Positions 25,741 through 34,622 of a stretch of DNA of 64,000 nt are shown in pieces. The number at the start of each line of letters is the position of its first letter. Position 1 is the first letter of the stretch. The notes under the pieces are model-generated. The model saw only the letters and a program-made list of their open reading frames with translations, searched no databases and was not told the origin of the DNA. The DNA is from CAYRWR01 sp964537555 (GTDB lineage Bacteria > Spirochaetota > Brevinematia > Brevinematales > CAYRWR01), in NCBI GenBank assembly GCA_964537555.1, contig CAZIAD010000008.1:1-64000 (forward strand). Reading direction: 5' to 3'. The position numbers were made by a program, and so were the translations under genes.

Positions 25741-26209
25741 AAGATCCTCCTTGTGTCTTCTGTTTATTTCTGGCATCGTCCCCTTCTATTGCCATTATCA
25801 TGCCAGCCTGGCCTGTACCACCCGGTGGCACAGAAATACCCCACCCCTGCCTCACCGCCAGGCCTTCACACATCTTCATTAATTGCATTAATCACAACAC
25901 TTTACCCTACAGGTGCCTACCACCCCCATTTTTTTTCATTTTTTTTCCGGGCCTTAAACCTGAGGCAGAAAAGGCCGGACAAAAACCCACCAAAATGTAG
26001 ATTTCCCTTAAAAAACTACCGAATGGTAGGTGAGCCTGAGCCAGTTATCAGAGCCTGGATGTTTTATTTTTTTCCTTCCCCATCCATCCTGCCCTCTCAG
26101 GGCTTATAGCCCCCCAAAAGAACCGATCCGGAGTATGTGCTCCCCTCCCCCATATCTGCTGGCACACAAATTGCAAAAACATTATGATCGATAACACAGG
26201 AGTGAAAAT
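25741..26209. other. Pyrimidine-rich intergenic region without a gene
   Basis: About 470 bases with no convincing gene. The plus strand is strongly pyrimidine-rich, with T tracts near 25930-25946 and C runs throughout. Two small hairpins are visible, CCGGGCCTT with AAGGCCGG (25947-25978, one bulge) and CTACC-GAAT-GGTAG (26016-26029), but neither has a T run in the right place to be a terminator. Open frames here lack ribosome-binding sites. Confidence 0.6.
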
Positions 26210-26515
26210 ATGAGCCTCTCTTTTAAGCCGCTGGGCAGGACAGCCAATCTGATTGAAAGTGCCGGATTTGAAGTCTCCCTGGCCTACGACGACCTTATTT
26301 TTGTGGATAACAATGCCTTTCTGATCCAGTTCACTGAGCAGGAAGAGCGCCTGAATATTCATTTTAACCAGGACTGCCCGGAACCGGAGCGCCAGGCCCT
26401 CTCGGAACTGCTCCGGCAGACTGCTCTGGGCCAGGGCATGCATCTGGACTTCCCGGGCCTCTATTCCCTACGCGAGCAGGAAAATGACGAGTTGGAGCTC
26501 ACGTTTTTTTCCTAG
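26210..26515 (+). CDS. Small hypothetical protein
   Basis: A 101-residue soluble acidic protein with ACAGGAG before the ATG. The sequence (LIESAGFEVSLAYDDLIFVDNNAFLIQF) predicts alternating helix and strands and contains one cysteine. It stands alone between two gene-poor stretches. No family recognised; the ribosome-binding site and normal codon use support a real gene. Confidence 0.65.
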   Translation: MSLSFKPLGRTANLIESAGFEVSLAYDDLIFVDNNAFLIQFTEQEERLNIHFNQDCPEPERQALSELLRQTALGQGMHLDFPGLYSLREQENDELELTFFS

Positions 26516-26883
26516 AATAAGAGGACTAAGCGCTTTTTAAAAAAAGCGGTGGCTACCCTCCTATGGCCACCCGCATAACAGCCCCCGGGACTGCAGCCTG
26601 CTCATCCCCCCACCCATAAGGAAAACTGTACAGAGAGCTCCCCACAAGCGTTCTGATTCCTGGTTCTTTTTAAGCTTTTGACCGGGCCCTCAGCTCATAC
26701 CCGGAGCCCAGGCTCTGTCCCTTTCCCCTCACTGAAGTACAGCGAGCTATTTTGGTCGTGCTTCGCCGCCGGCACAGCGAGTCTGAGCGCAATACATAAT
26801 ATCTCACTTTTAATGATTTTTCGTTTGTAATTTGTGCATTATCATAGTATATTATAAGTAGATCTATACCAAAGGAGGCATGC
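26516..26883. other. Gene-free region with GC-rich hairpin and promoter
   Basis: No gene seen. The first part holds a GC-rich hairpin, GCGGTGGC (26545-26552) with GCCACCCGC (26566-26574, one bulge). The middle is GC-rich and non-repetitive, and the last 80 bases are AT-rich and contain a promoter for the lipoprotein gene at 26884. Confidence 0.55.
26825..26853 (+). promoter_or_regulatory. Promoter of the TPR-like lipoprotein gene
   Basis: TTGTAA (26825-26830), 17 bases, TATATT (26848-26853). A leader of about 25 bases with AAAGGAGG precedes the ATG at 26884. Confidence 0.55.
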
Positions 26884-27846
26884 ATGAAACGCCTGATCTT
26901 AGCTGCATCATTAATAACGCTGACCTTATCCCTGGGAGCCTGTATCAATATATTCTCCATTTTTAACGGGGGTAATGTAGATAATATAGAGAATGAAGAC
27001 CGGCTCATAGCCATGGGACAGACCTATCTCAATAATATGCAGTACGAGGAAGCCTACGGGGCATTTCACCAGGTACTGGTCCTGAATCCGGCCAATTCCG
27101 TAGCCCGTGAGGGGATAGCCACCGCCTACCTGTTCTGGCAGGTCCCTATCACCAATATCATACAGGCCATCATATCAGAAAACTATTCACTGATCGGTAT
27201 GAACAATCTCTATAATGCCTCACAAGTGGTCAGTACTAACCTCTGGTTCATCATAAACGGCCAGGGAGACGGTGCTATCACTGCCCTGGACAACAGTGTC
27301 AATCTCAATTATTTTGTGTTTAATTCACTGTATGCCACCTTCAGTCTCATAGATTCCGACAACGACGGAAATATCCTGGCGGATACCAATGATATCTATA
27401 CGGTCTACCCCGATTTCAGCTTCAGTAACAATCTGCCTGACATGATGGACTTTGTAAAAATTGCCCAGTTAGTGCACAGCCTCGCTTTAAAGACCAACCA
27501 GTTTGAATCCCTGTTTTCACAGTCTCTGTTCAGCCTCAGCAATGTGCAGAACGGCCTCGTCTCCTCAGAAGCGATCGCCATGATAGACAGCATCAGGACC
27601 CCCATGATAGATATCAAGGTAGAGATGGATTCCTACCTCACGCAGTTTAACGGTTTTACCCAGTTCGGTTATACCGATAACTATGAGATCACCAATCTGT
27701 TTATGCTCAGCCAGTATTCCAATGATTATGATGCCCTGACCAATGACCTGGCCAGTATCGGGATCACCAACCTCAATGATATCACCAACACATTCCCGGA
27801 GCTGACAAACTTTACGTCCATACTTAGTAATTACTACGGATTATAA
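26884..27846 (+). CDS. Lipoprotein with N-terminal TPR-like repeat
   Basis: A 320-residue lipoprotein (LSLGAC lipobox). Residues about 40-85 look like one TPR-type repeat (AMGQTYLNNMQYEEAYGAFHQVLVLNPANSVAREGIATAYLF). The rest is helical and rich in Asn, Ser and hydrophobic residues, with DSDNDGNILADTND around residue 159 resembling a calcium-binding loop of EF-hand or dockerin type, though position 12 is not acidic. It is followed after 18 bases by a beta-barrel gene, suggesting a joint outer-membrane role. No specific family recognised. Confidence 0.7.
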   Translation: MKRLILAASLITLTLSLGACINIFSIFNGGNVDNIENEDRLIAMGQTYLNNMQYEEAYGAFHQVLVLNPANSVAREGIATAYLFWQVPITNIIQAIISENYSLIGMNNLYNASQVVSTNLWFIINGQGDGAITALDNSVNLNYFVFNSLYATFSLIDSDNDGNILADTNDIYTVYPDFSFSNNLPDMMDFVKIAQLVHSLALKTNQFESLFSQSLFSLSNVQNGLVSSEAIAMIDSIRTPMIDIKVEMDSYLTQFNGFTQFGYTDNYEITNLFMLSQYSNDYDALTNDLASIGITNLNDITNTFPELTNFTSILSNYYGL

Positions 27847-27864
27847 TCAGGGAGGATTATTAAA

Positions 27865-29013
27865 ATGAAAGTTATTCATAGAATATTTATATATATACTA
27901 TTAGCTCTGCCATTGGCTGGTTTTGGGCAGGTCTATGAACGGGAAATCCATAAGCCGGTAGAGGTCATGGGACGGGGAGGCACCGGGGTAGCCGTAACGG
28001 GCAACTGGGACAGCCTTTTCTTTAACCCGGCTCTGTTAGGGGTACATGACTATCGTGCCTTTTCCATCCTGCAGACCGGTGTCACTGCCAATTACGACCT
28101 CTACAACTTTTACCAGATCTATAACAGCATACAGCCCCCTAACAGCATATCCAACCTCACTACTGAACAGTGGCAGCAGTTGTTAAACCTTAATGTCACC
28201 CTGGGCCTGTCCGGCCCTCTTACCCTGGGCTATGTAGGTAATGGACTGGGATTACTGCTCTACAATGACATGGAGACTTCACTGATATTCCAGCAGGGCC
28301 CCGGACTGCCCTATGTCGATTTCTATACAGCTATCGATGTGGGATTCAAGGCCGGTTATGGTTTCGAACTACCTTTTCCTCTGTTCCTGGGCAAATACGG
28401 ACGTTTTTACGGTGGATTCACCATCACTTATCTTAATCGTATAAAATATGAAGACTCCCGCATGAGTATACTGGAGGCATTTGACCTGGGCGTGGGTATC
28501 AGTAGTTTTGATAAGGGACTGTACATGGCCCAGAATATCAGTTCCGACCTGGGATTCCTGCTTAAGTTCCAGTACCTCAATATCGGAGTGACCGTAAAGA
28601 ACTGGCTTACCACAGGATTTAACTGGACTGAATACGATGCCAGCTTTGCCAAAGTCACCAACAATGGCTCCATCAGTAACAGCAGCTTCAGGCCCAGCCT
28701 GGACCTGGGTGTAAGCTTCAATCTGGGTAAGAAAAAAAGATCCCCTCTGGAGCTCAGCCTCAGTGCGGACTTTATCAATGCGCTTGACTTTTCCGAGAAT
28801 GTATTCTTAAAATTAAGGATGGGTGCAGAGATCAGGCTGATCCGTATATTGGTAGCCCGGGCCGGTATTTACAAGGGATACCCCACCCTGGGAGTAGGAC
28901 TGGAGCTGCCTCTGATTAAGATCAATGCCGCTTATTTCACTGAGGAGCTGGGCCTTATGCCGGGTAGCCTGCCTCAGCAGAGAGTGACGCTGGACATCGC
29001 CCTGATAATCTAA
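27865..29013 (+). CDS. Outer-membrane beta-barrel protein (FadL/PorV-like N-terminus)
   Basis: A 382-residue protein with a Sec signal (RIFIYILLALPLAGFGQ). Just after the signal is MGRGGTGVAVTGNWDSLFFNPALLG, a pattern shared by FadL-type, PorV-type and spirochaetal UPF0164-type barrels. The rest is glycine- and aromatic-rich strands to the end (LPQQRVTLDIALII). GGAGG precedes the ATG. It sits between the TPR-like lipoprotein and a STAS gene, possibly in one transcript. The substrate is unknown. Confidence 0.75.
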   Translation: MKVIHRIFIYILLALPLAGFGQVYEREIHKPVEVMGRGGTGVAVTGNWDSLFFNPALLGVHDYRAFSILQTGVTANYDLYNFYQIYNSIQPPNSISNLTTEQWQQLLNLNVTLGLSGPLTLGYVGNGLGLLLYNDMETSLIFQQGPGLPYVDFYTAIDVGFKAGYGFELPFPLFLGKYGRFYGGFTITYLNRIKYEDSRMSILEAFDLGVGISSFDKGLYMAQNISSDLGFLLKFQYLNIGVTVKNWLTTGFNWTEYDASFAKVTNNGSISNSSFRPSLDLGVSFNLGKKKRSPLELSLSADFINALDFSENVFLKLRMGAEIRLIRILVARAGIYKGYPTLGVGLELPLIKINAAYFTEELGLMPGSLPQQRVTLDIALII

Positions 29014-29051
29014 ACAAGACCATATATCATCATAATGACAAGGAGTGTGAG

Positions 29052-29390
29052 ATGAGCACATTGAATCTGAAAAGCAGCACTGCAGGCGGTGTGGGAGTAT
29101 TAAAAGTAGACGGATCTATCGACGCCCATGTAGCCCCTCAGTTTGATAAAGAGCTGAAGTCCCTGCTGGCCCAGACCAAGAAGATCGTGATCGATGTGAG
29201 CGGGCTGGAGTACATCGCCACTGCCGGCTTAGGTGTACTGATGGCTTCATTCAATGACGCCCATTCTCACGGCGGTAACCTGGTCATATCCGGTATGAGC
29301 ACCAAGATCAGAAAAGTGTTTGATACCATGGGATTCTCTAAGGTCCTCAAGATATTTGATACTATCGATCAGGCTAAATCAGCTCTATAA
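29052..29390 (+). CDS. STAS-domain anti-sigma factor antagonist
   Basis: A 112-residue partner-switching protein of the SpoIIAA/RsbV type. The family phosphorylation loop is LEYIATAGLGVL, where the usual serine is threonine (T57). The unphosphorylated form should sequester the kinase encoded next, freeing a sigma factor or other partner. AAGGAGTG precedes the ATG. The kinase gene follows after 3 bases, so the pair is coupled. Confidence 0.92.
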   Translation: MSTLNLKSSTAGGVGVLKVDGSIDAHVAPQFDKELKSLLAQTKKIVIDVSGLEYIATAGLGVLMASFNDAHSHGGNLVISGMSTKIRKVFDTMGFSKVLKIFDTIDQAKSAL

Positions 29391-29393
29391 GAG

Positions 29394-29828
29394 ATGAAAA
29401 AGCTAAAGTTAGCACTTCCGGGGGAGACAGATTATTTACAGCAGATCAGGAATTTTATAAACGGCCATACCAGTCACCTGGGATTTTCCGAGCAGGACAG
29501 GGCCGAGATCGAGATGGCTGTGGATGAAGCTGCTACCAATATTATCAGGCATGGTTACCAGGAAGACCCGGATATCAGCCCGGAAAAGCGTACCATTGAG
29601 CTGGAGGTGCTCCCTCTGGACCAGGGTATACAGATCAGCCTGAGAGACCATGGTAAAAATTTTGATCCCACCTTACAAAAGGTGCCTGACCTGGAACAGC
29701 ACATAAAGAACAGAAAGACTTCGGGACTGGGAGTCTTTGCCATGAGTTCCTTTATGGATAGCCTGGAACACCACTACATCGAAGGGGTGGGCAACGAGAT
29801 CATCATGAAAAAACACTTTTCCTCATGA
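29394..29828 (+). CDS. RsbW/SpoIIAB-type anti-sigma factor serine kinase
   Basis: A 144-residue GHKL-type ATPase. The N-box is EMAVDEAATNIIRHGY, the G1 region LRDHGKNFDP and the G2 region SGLGVFAMSSFMD. Proteins of this type phosphorylate the STAS partner encoded just upstream and bind a target sigma factor or another protein. No sigma factor gene is nearby, so the output is unknown. The start is ATG 29394, three bases after the STAS stop codon. Confidence 0.9.
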   Translation: MKKLKLALPGETDYLQQIRNFINGHTSHLGFSEQDRAEIEMAVDEAATNIIRHGYQEDPDISPEKRTIELEVLPLDQGIQISLRDHGKNFDPTLQKVPDLEQHIKNRKTSGLGVFAMSSFMDSLEHHYIEGVGNEIIMKKHFSS

Positions 29829-29894
29829 TACAGCAGAGAATTGCATTTCTTATCATTTCAAGCTAAAATATATCAGCAAATATATGGAGCAGAC

Positions 29895-30137
29895 ATGAAA
29901 GCAAAAATCGAAGTCATGTTAAAAGAAGGGGTCTTTGACCCTCAGGGAAAAGTACTGGTAAATGCTTTACATCACCTGGAGTATAACTCAGTGAGTGGTG
30001 TGCGGGCCGGTAAGTTGTTTTATATCGAGCTGGATGAATCCGATTCTGCCCGTGCGGAAAAGAAACTGGCTGAGATGGCTGACCAGTTATTTGCCAATCC
30101 TGTTATTGAAAATTTTGAGATCACTTTACTTAAATAA
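29895..30137 (+). CDS. purS: PurS subunit of phosphoribosylformylglycinamidine synthase
   Basis: An 80-residue protein with the PurS pattern (AKIEVMLKEGVFDPQGKVL, then VRAGKLFYIEL and LFANPVIENFEITLL). PurS joins PurQ and PurL to make FGAM in purine synthesis. The start at 29895 has GGAG upstream; a longer frame from 29841 has none. No purL or purQ is nearby, so the subunit is encoded apart from its partners. Confidence 0.9.
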   Translation: MKAKIEVMLKEGVFDPQGKVLVNALHHLEYNSVSGVRAGKLFYIELDESDSARAEKKLAEMADQLFANPVIENFEITLLK

Positions 30138-30189
30138 GCCTGTATCTCTGCCTTGATTGCATCCTTAAAAATCTTTTCTTATTTCTTTA

Positions 30190-30216
30190 TTTAGTAGGTA
30201 AATTTTTACTACTAAA
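30190..30216. repeat. Inverted repeat upstream of ddl
   Basis: TTTAGTAGGTAAA (30190-30202) and TTTACTACTAAA (30205-30216) pair over 12 bp with one bulged G, separated by two T. It lies just upstream of the ddl -35 and downstream of purS. It has no T run after it in the plus direction, so an operator is as likely as a terminator. Confidence 0.6.
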
Positions 30217-30228
30217 TATGCTTTTCTA

Positions 30229-30257
30229 TTGACAAATTATCTTTTATGTGAAATAAT
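30229..30257 (+). promoter_or_regulatory. Promoter of the ddl-ftsQ-ftsA-ftsZ unit
   Basis: TTGACA (30229-30234), 17 bases and AATAAT (30252-30257). The leader before the ddl ATG is about 60 bases. Confidence 0.7.
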
Positions 30258-30325
30258 GTATAGTGCTAAAATCCAATTTATGGATTATTTACTTTTCTGG
30301 TTAAATTTGCTTTGGTGAGGGGAAT

Positions 30326-31279
30326 ATGCAGGAATCTGTAGCAAAATACCAGGATAAGACGATTGCTGTACTTATGGGCGGATTGTCATCGGAGCGGGAG
30401 ATCTCTCTAAGATCAGGGAATAATATCCACCAGGCTCTGACCAATCTCGGTCTGACAGCAGTCAAAATAGATGTGCAGCGTGATATTGCTCAAGTCTTAT
30501 CCCATTCAAAGATCGATCTGGCTTTTATAGCTCTCCACGGAAAATATGGAGAAGACGGCTGCATTCAGGGCCTGCTCGAGATCATGAATATACCCTACAC
30601 CGGGTCCGGCGTGACTGCCAGTGCCATCTCTATGAATAAATCTTTGACCAAAAAAATACTAAAACAAGCCAATATACCGGTTCCGGACAATGTTGACATA
30701 GATATACAAAACCTGAGGGCCAGTATAGACAGCATAGAAGCCAAACTGGGCTTCCCGGTCATCATCAAAGCTCTGGGAGAAGGTTCTTCCGTAGGAATAG
30801 AGCTCATTAACAGCAGACAGGCGCTGGAATCTACCCTGCCCTCTTTTATGAAAAAGTTCCCGGATGCCTTTGCGGAACAGTATATAAAAGGTAAAGAAAT
30901 GACTATAGGGGTACTGGGCACCCCCTCCCGCCAGGAAGTCTTTCCTATTCTGGAATTGCGGCCTAAAAATGCCTTTTACGACTTTGAGGCCAAGTATACC
31001 AAGGATATGACTGAATTTGTGATACCCGCAGATATTCCGTCAGGCCTCACTACCCGCCTCCAGGACCTGGCCCAGCAGGGTTATCGTGCCCTGGGACTAT
31101 CCGGAGTGGCCCGTCTGGACCTGATGCTGGATGCCCAGGAGCAGCCCTTTTTCCTGGAAGCTAATACCATACCCGGATTCACCGAGACCAGTGATATCCC
31201 GGCTATGGCCCGGGCTCAAAACATGAGTTACGAGGAACTGATGCTTAAAATATTAGAGACGGTAGAATACAGACAATGA
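30326..31279 (+). CDS. ddl: D-alanine--D-alanine ligase
   Basis: A 317-residue ATP-grasp enzyme making the D-Ala-D-Ala dipeptide of peptidoglycan. The N-terminal LMGGLSSEREISLRSG and the C-terminal metal- and substrate-binding LDLMLDAQEQPFFLEANTIPGFTETSDIP are typical, with the ATP-grasp loop FPVIIKALGEGSSVG. Its TGA overlaps the ATG of ftsQ by four bases. Length is normal. GGTGAGGGG precedes the ATG. Confidence 0.96.
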   Translation: MQESVAKYQDKTIAVLMGGLSSEREISLRSGNNIHQALTNLGLTAVKIDVQRDIAQVLSHSKIDLAFIALHGKYGEDGCIQGLLEIMNIPYTGSGVTASAISMNKSLTKKILKQANIPVPDNVDIDIQNLRASIDSIEAKLGFPVIIKALGEGSSVGIELINSRQALESTLPSFMKKFPDAFAEQYIKGKEMTIGVLGTPSRQEVFPILELRPKNAFYDFEAKYTKDMTEFVIPADIPSGLTTRLQDLAQQGYRALGLSGVARLDLMLDAQEQPFFLEANTIPGFTETSDIPAMARAQNMSYEELMLKILETVEYRQ

Positions 31280-31980
31280 AAAAGACACTCAATAGTGTCG
31301 TGATCACCCTTTTTTTTATAGGGTTGGTAATAGGACTACATTATTTAATCTTTAGCCTCCTGAGGGCAAATGGCAGCTTTGATGTGAAGGAGATCCTGGT
31401 CAAAGGGGAACAGAACATTCACCCTAATGAGATCATTAGAGCCAGTCAGATCAGAAAAGGGATGTACCTTTTTTCCATTGACCTGAAAGATGCTTCCCGG
31501 AATGTACAGTCCCTGGCTATGATCAGCACCGCTCAGGTGAGGCGTATCCCGCCCAGTAGTATTGAGATCACGGTGAGTGAGCGTACCCTCACTGCCCTGG
31601 TCACTGATGACCGAAAGAGCTATTTCTGCGATGAGGATGGTTATGTACTGCCCCGGGGTTTTGAAGGCCTGCCCCGTATCATCACTGATTTTCCGGTGCT
31701 GATCAGTAAAAACCGGATACAGGAGCAATTTGTCCTGATCGCCCTTAAGAACCTGAGCCAGTTTAAAGACAGTAAAAATATTTCCCAGATCACCTTCCGC
31801 CGGAAAGAAGGGGTCTATATCATACTCAAAGGCCTGGACACAGTGTTTTATATCGGGAATAAACTGGTCAATCTGGAATACCTTAACCTGGTATATTCCC
31901 TGGGCAGCACTATAAAAGATAAAAAATTAAAGATTAAATATGTAGATGTTAATAAAGAAAACCCCATTGGGTATGAATAA
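31276..31980 (+). CDS. ftsQ: FtsQ/DivIB-type cell division protein
   Basis: A 234-residue protein with a short cytosolic N-terminus, one membrane helix (VVITLFFIGLVIGLHYLIFSLL) and a POTRA domain (FDVKEILVKGEQNIHPNEIIRASQIRKGMYLFSIDL). It should help recruit late divisome proteins. The identity rests on the POTRA domain and its place between ddl and ftsA; the C-terminal part is divergent. Confidence 0.9.
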   Translation: MKKTLNSVVITLFFIGLVIGLHYLIFSLLRANGSFDVKEILVKGEQNIHPNEIIRASQIRKGMYLFSIDLKDASRNVQSLAMISTAQVRRIPPSSIEITVSERTLTALVTDDRKSYFCDEDGYVLPRGFEGLPRIITDFPVLISKNRIQEQFVLIALKNLSQFKDSKNISQITFRRKEGVYIILKGLDTVFYIGNKLVNLEYLNLVYSLGSTIKDKKLKIKYVDVNKENPIGYE

Positions 31981-32001
31981 GAGTCAGTAAGGGAGGAGTC
32001 T

Positions 32002-33237
32002 TTGGACTCAAGAATAGTAGTAGGCCTGGATATCGGCACTACGAAAGTATGTACCGTGATCGCCAAAATCAACGATTCCAATGATCTTGAAATACTGGGT
32101 GTAGGATTGGTCCCTTCCAAAGGCCTCAGGAAAGGCGTAGTCATCAATATCGAAGCCACTGCTTCCTCTATCGCGGCTGCCATGGAAAAGGCAGAGATAC
32201 AGGCCGGCATGGAGGTGAGCTCTGTATTTATGGGTATTTCCGGCGGGCATATAGAAGGCATCAATTCCAAAGGGGTGATCGCCATCTCTGATAAAAACCG
32301 GGAGATCGGTGAGGCCGAAGTACGCCGGGTCATAGATGCAGCCACAGCTATCGTCATACCTGTAGACCGGGATGTCATTCATATCATTCCCCAGGAGTTT
32401 ATTGTAGATGATCAGGACGGGATCAAGGATCCTACAGGCATGTCCGGCATTCGACTGGAAGCCATAGTCCATATCATCACTGCGGCCTCCACTTCTATCA
32501 ATAACATTATAAAGAGTGTCAATAAATCCGGCTTTGATGCCAGTGATATAGTCCTGGAACCCCTGGCATCCGCCCAGGCTACCCTCTCAGAAGAAGAAAA
32601 AGAGCTGGGAGTGGTACTGGTGGACATAGGGGGTGGTACCACTGACTATGTCATCTTCGGAGAAGGCAGCCTCAGGCATACCGGTATCATTGCTATAGGT
32701 GGAAATCATATCACCAATGATATCGCCTATGGCCTGAAGACCCCCACTCAATCCGCAGAAGATATAAAGAAGTCCTATGGCGCAGCCATAGCTAATTTTA
32801 TAGATGAACGTGAAGAAATAGAAGTGCCCGGACTGGGGGGAAGATCACCCCGCAGAGAACCCCGTAAAAACCTGGTAGAGATCATGCAGCCCCGAATAGA
32901 AGAAATACTCTTCCTGGTCAATGAAGAGATAGAAAAGACCGGGGAAAAAGACTACCTGGCGGGGGGCGTGGTCCTGACCGGAGGAGTCGCTCTGACTCCC
33001 TTTATTGCGGACCTGGCATCGGAGATATTTAATCTCCCCGTACGTATCGGGAAACCCCTGGGTATAAAGGGGCTGCAGGATATTGTAGACAGCCCGGTGT
33101 TTTCCACATCGGTAGGCCTGGCACTCTATGCCCAGAACAACATTCCCAAACTGGGGCCTACCAACACAAAAGACGATGAAAAAAATTTTACATCAATTAT
33201 CGATAGAATGAGACAGTGGTTTGACGAATTCTTTTAA
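32002..33237 (+). CDS. ftsA: Cell division protein FtsA
   Basis: A 411-residue actin-like ATPase that tethers FtsZ to the membrane. The phosphate loops IVVGLDIGTTKVCTVI and VLVDIGGGTTDYVIF and the SHS2/1C insert (VSSVFMGISGGHIEGINSKGVI) are present. The C-terminal RMRQWFDEFF is an amphipathic membrane-targeting helix. It starts at TTG 32002 with GGGAGGAG upstream; no ATG lies in that part. It follows ftsQ after 21 bases. Confidence 0.96.
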   Translation: MDSRIVVGLDIGTTKVCTVIAKINDSNDLEILGVGLVPSKGLRKGVVINIEATASSIAAAMEKAEIQAGMEVSSVFMGISGGHIEGINSKGVIAISDKNREIGEAEVRRVIDAATAIVIPVDRDVIHIIPQEFIVDDQDGIKDPTGMSGIRLEAIVHIITAASTSINNIIKSVNKSGFDASDIVLEPLASAQATLSEEEKELGVVLVDIGGGTTDYVIFGEGSLRHTGIIAIGGNHITNDIAYGLKTPTQSAEDIKKSYGAAIANFIDEREEIEVPGLGGRSPRREPRKNLVEIMQPRIEEILFLVNEEIEKTGEKDYLAGGVVLTGGVALTPFIADLASEIFNLPVRIGKPLGIKGLQDIVDSPVFSTSVGLALYAQNNIPKLGPTNTKDDEKNFTSIIDRMRQWFDEFF

Positions 33238-33285
33238 AAAAGAGTGTGTCACATTGTGTTATTGAGGTATATTGAGGAGGGGAAA

Positions 33286-34476
33286 ATGTACCAAAAGACA
33301 AGTAAACCGGTTCTGGACCCAATGGGGAACGAGAGCAGCGTCACCACAATGAAGGTGATAGGAGTAGGCGGGGCCGGCTGTAATGCCATTAACCGTATGA
33401 TCAATGAGGGCATCCGTAATGTACAGTTTGTGGCTGTCAATACGGATATGCAGGCCCTTAACAAATCCATGGCCCAGTACAAGCTGGATATTGGATCCCG
33501 CCTGACCCGCGGATTAGGGGCAGGAGCTAAGCCTGAGATCGGGGAAAAGGCCGCTCAGGAGGACATTGAAGAGATCCGTTCCATGCTGGAAGGCTCCGAT
33601 ATGGTATTTATCACCGCAGGTATGGGAGGTGGTACCGGCACAGGAGCTGCACCCATTTTTGCCCAGGTGGCTAAAGAGATAGGCGCCCTGACTGTGGCGG
33701 TTGTGACCCTGCCTTTTGAATTTGAAGGCAGAAAACGTTACAATGTAGCCCTGGAGGGTATCGAAAGACTTAAAGAGCATGTGGATACCATGCTCGTCAT
33801 TTCCAATTCCCGCATTTTCAAGGTAATAGAAAGAAGAGCCGGCGTCAAAGATGCCTTTAATAAAATAGACGAGGTCCTGAAACAGGCCGTACAGGGTATC
33901 TCCAGTATCATCTCCGAGACCGGAGAGATCAATGTGGACTTTGCAGATGTAAAGACTGTCCTGTCCAATAAAGGCGAAGCCATTATGGGTATCGGTATCG
34001 CTCACGGTGAAAGCCGGGCTATCGAAGCAGCCAAAATGGCCCTGGAAAATCCCCTCATTGAAAACACCACCTTTACCAATGCCGGCGCTATGCTGGTAAA
34101 CATCATCGGCGGATCAGACTTTACCATGAATGAATATGAAGAAGCTGCCTCTACTATCTCCGATTATTGCAGAGATGACGCCGAGATCATCATAGGGCTG
34201 CGCATAGATGAAAACATGAAGGACAAAGTACGGATCATTATAGTGGCCACTGATTTCGTGCAGCATAATAACATCATGGAAGAAGACGAAATGATTCCCG
34301 CAGAAGACATTTTTGAACCCCGTAAAGTGATACAGCTCAATGAAAAACCTTCCATAAAGGGCAAATTCCGTCCCTTTAATTCAGGACAAAGCCGGGGCCT
34401 GATGAATAATGCCGGCGGCTCCGAAGAAGTAGACAGGGATATCCCTGCATTCATCCGCAAGAGACGTATGGGTTAA
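33286..34476 (+). CDS. ftsZ: Cell division protein FtsZ
   Basis: A 396-residue tubulin-like GTPase forming the Z ring. GTP-binding motifs KVIGVGGAGCNAINRM and AGMGGGTGTGAAP are intact, as is the T7 region NVDFADVKTVLSNKGEAIMGIG. The C-terminal peptide DIPAFIRKRR is the FtsA-binding tail. ATG 33286 is chosen because GAGGAGGGG (33274-33282) precedes it; an earlier in-frame start has none. A strong terminator follows. Confidence 0.98.
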   Translation: MYQKTSKPVLDPMGNESSVTTMKVIGVGGAGCNAINRMINEGIRNVQFVAVNTDMQALNKSMAQYKLDIGSRLTRGLGAGAKPEIGEKAAQEDIEEIRSMLEGSDMVFITAGMGGGTGTGAAPIFAQVAKEIGALTVAVVTLPFEFEGRKRYNVALEGIERLKEHVDTMLVISNSRIFKVIERRAGVKDAFNKIDEVLKQAVQGISSIISETGEINVDFADVKTVLSNKGEAIMGIGIAHGESRAIEAAKMALENPLIENTTFTNAGAMLVNIIGGSDFTMNEYEEAASTISDYCRDDAEIIIGLRIDENMKDKVRIIIVATDFVQHNNIMEEDEMIPAEDIFEPRKVIQLNEKPSIKGKFRPFNSGQSRGLMNNAGGSEEVDRDIPAFIRKRRMG

Positions 34477-34496
34477 GTTTACACATTCTATTTTCC

Positions 34497-34554
34497 AAAA
34501 GGGATTCCCGGATCTTGTCCCCCTCCTGGGCAAGACAGGGAATCCCTTTTTTCT
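34497..34554 (+). terminator. Intrinsic terminator after ftsZ
   Basis: AAAAGGGATTCCC (34497-34509) pairs perfectly with GGGAATCCCTTTT (34538-34550), with a further small stem inside the loop (TCTTG with CAAGA), then TTCTTTT. Confidence 0.92.
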
Positions 34555-34565
34555 TTTCATTAAAA

Positions 34566-34594
34566 TTGCCAATACCTCACTTTTAGACTAAAAT
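34566..34594 (+). promoter_or_regulatory. Promoter of the aminotransferase gene
   Basis: TTGCCA (34566-34571), 17 bases, TAAAAT (34589-34594). The leader is about 20 bases and includes AAGGAGAAGG before the ATG. Confidence 0.7.
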
Positions 34595-34622
34595 ATACAG
34601 AGTTTATACAAGGAGAAGGCTT

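Noticed and set aside
25741..26209. Genes in the pyrimidine-rich gap
   Set aside because: The open frames on both strands lack ribosome-binding sites and run through homopolymer tracts.
26740..26800. GC-rich segment as a mobile repeat related to 60360-60410
   Set aside because: Only a few short words are shared; no aligned repeat or terminal inverted repeats were found.
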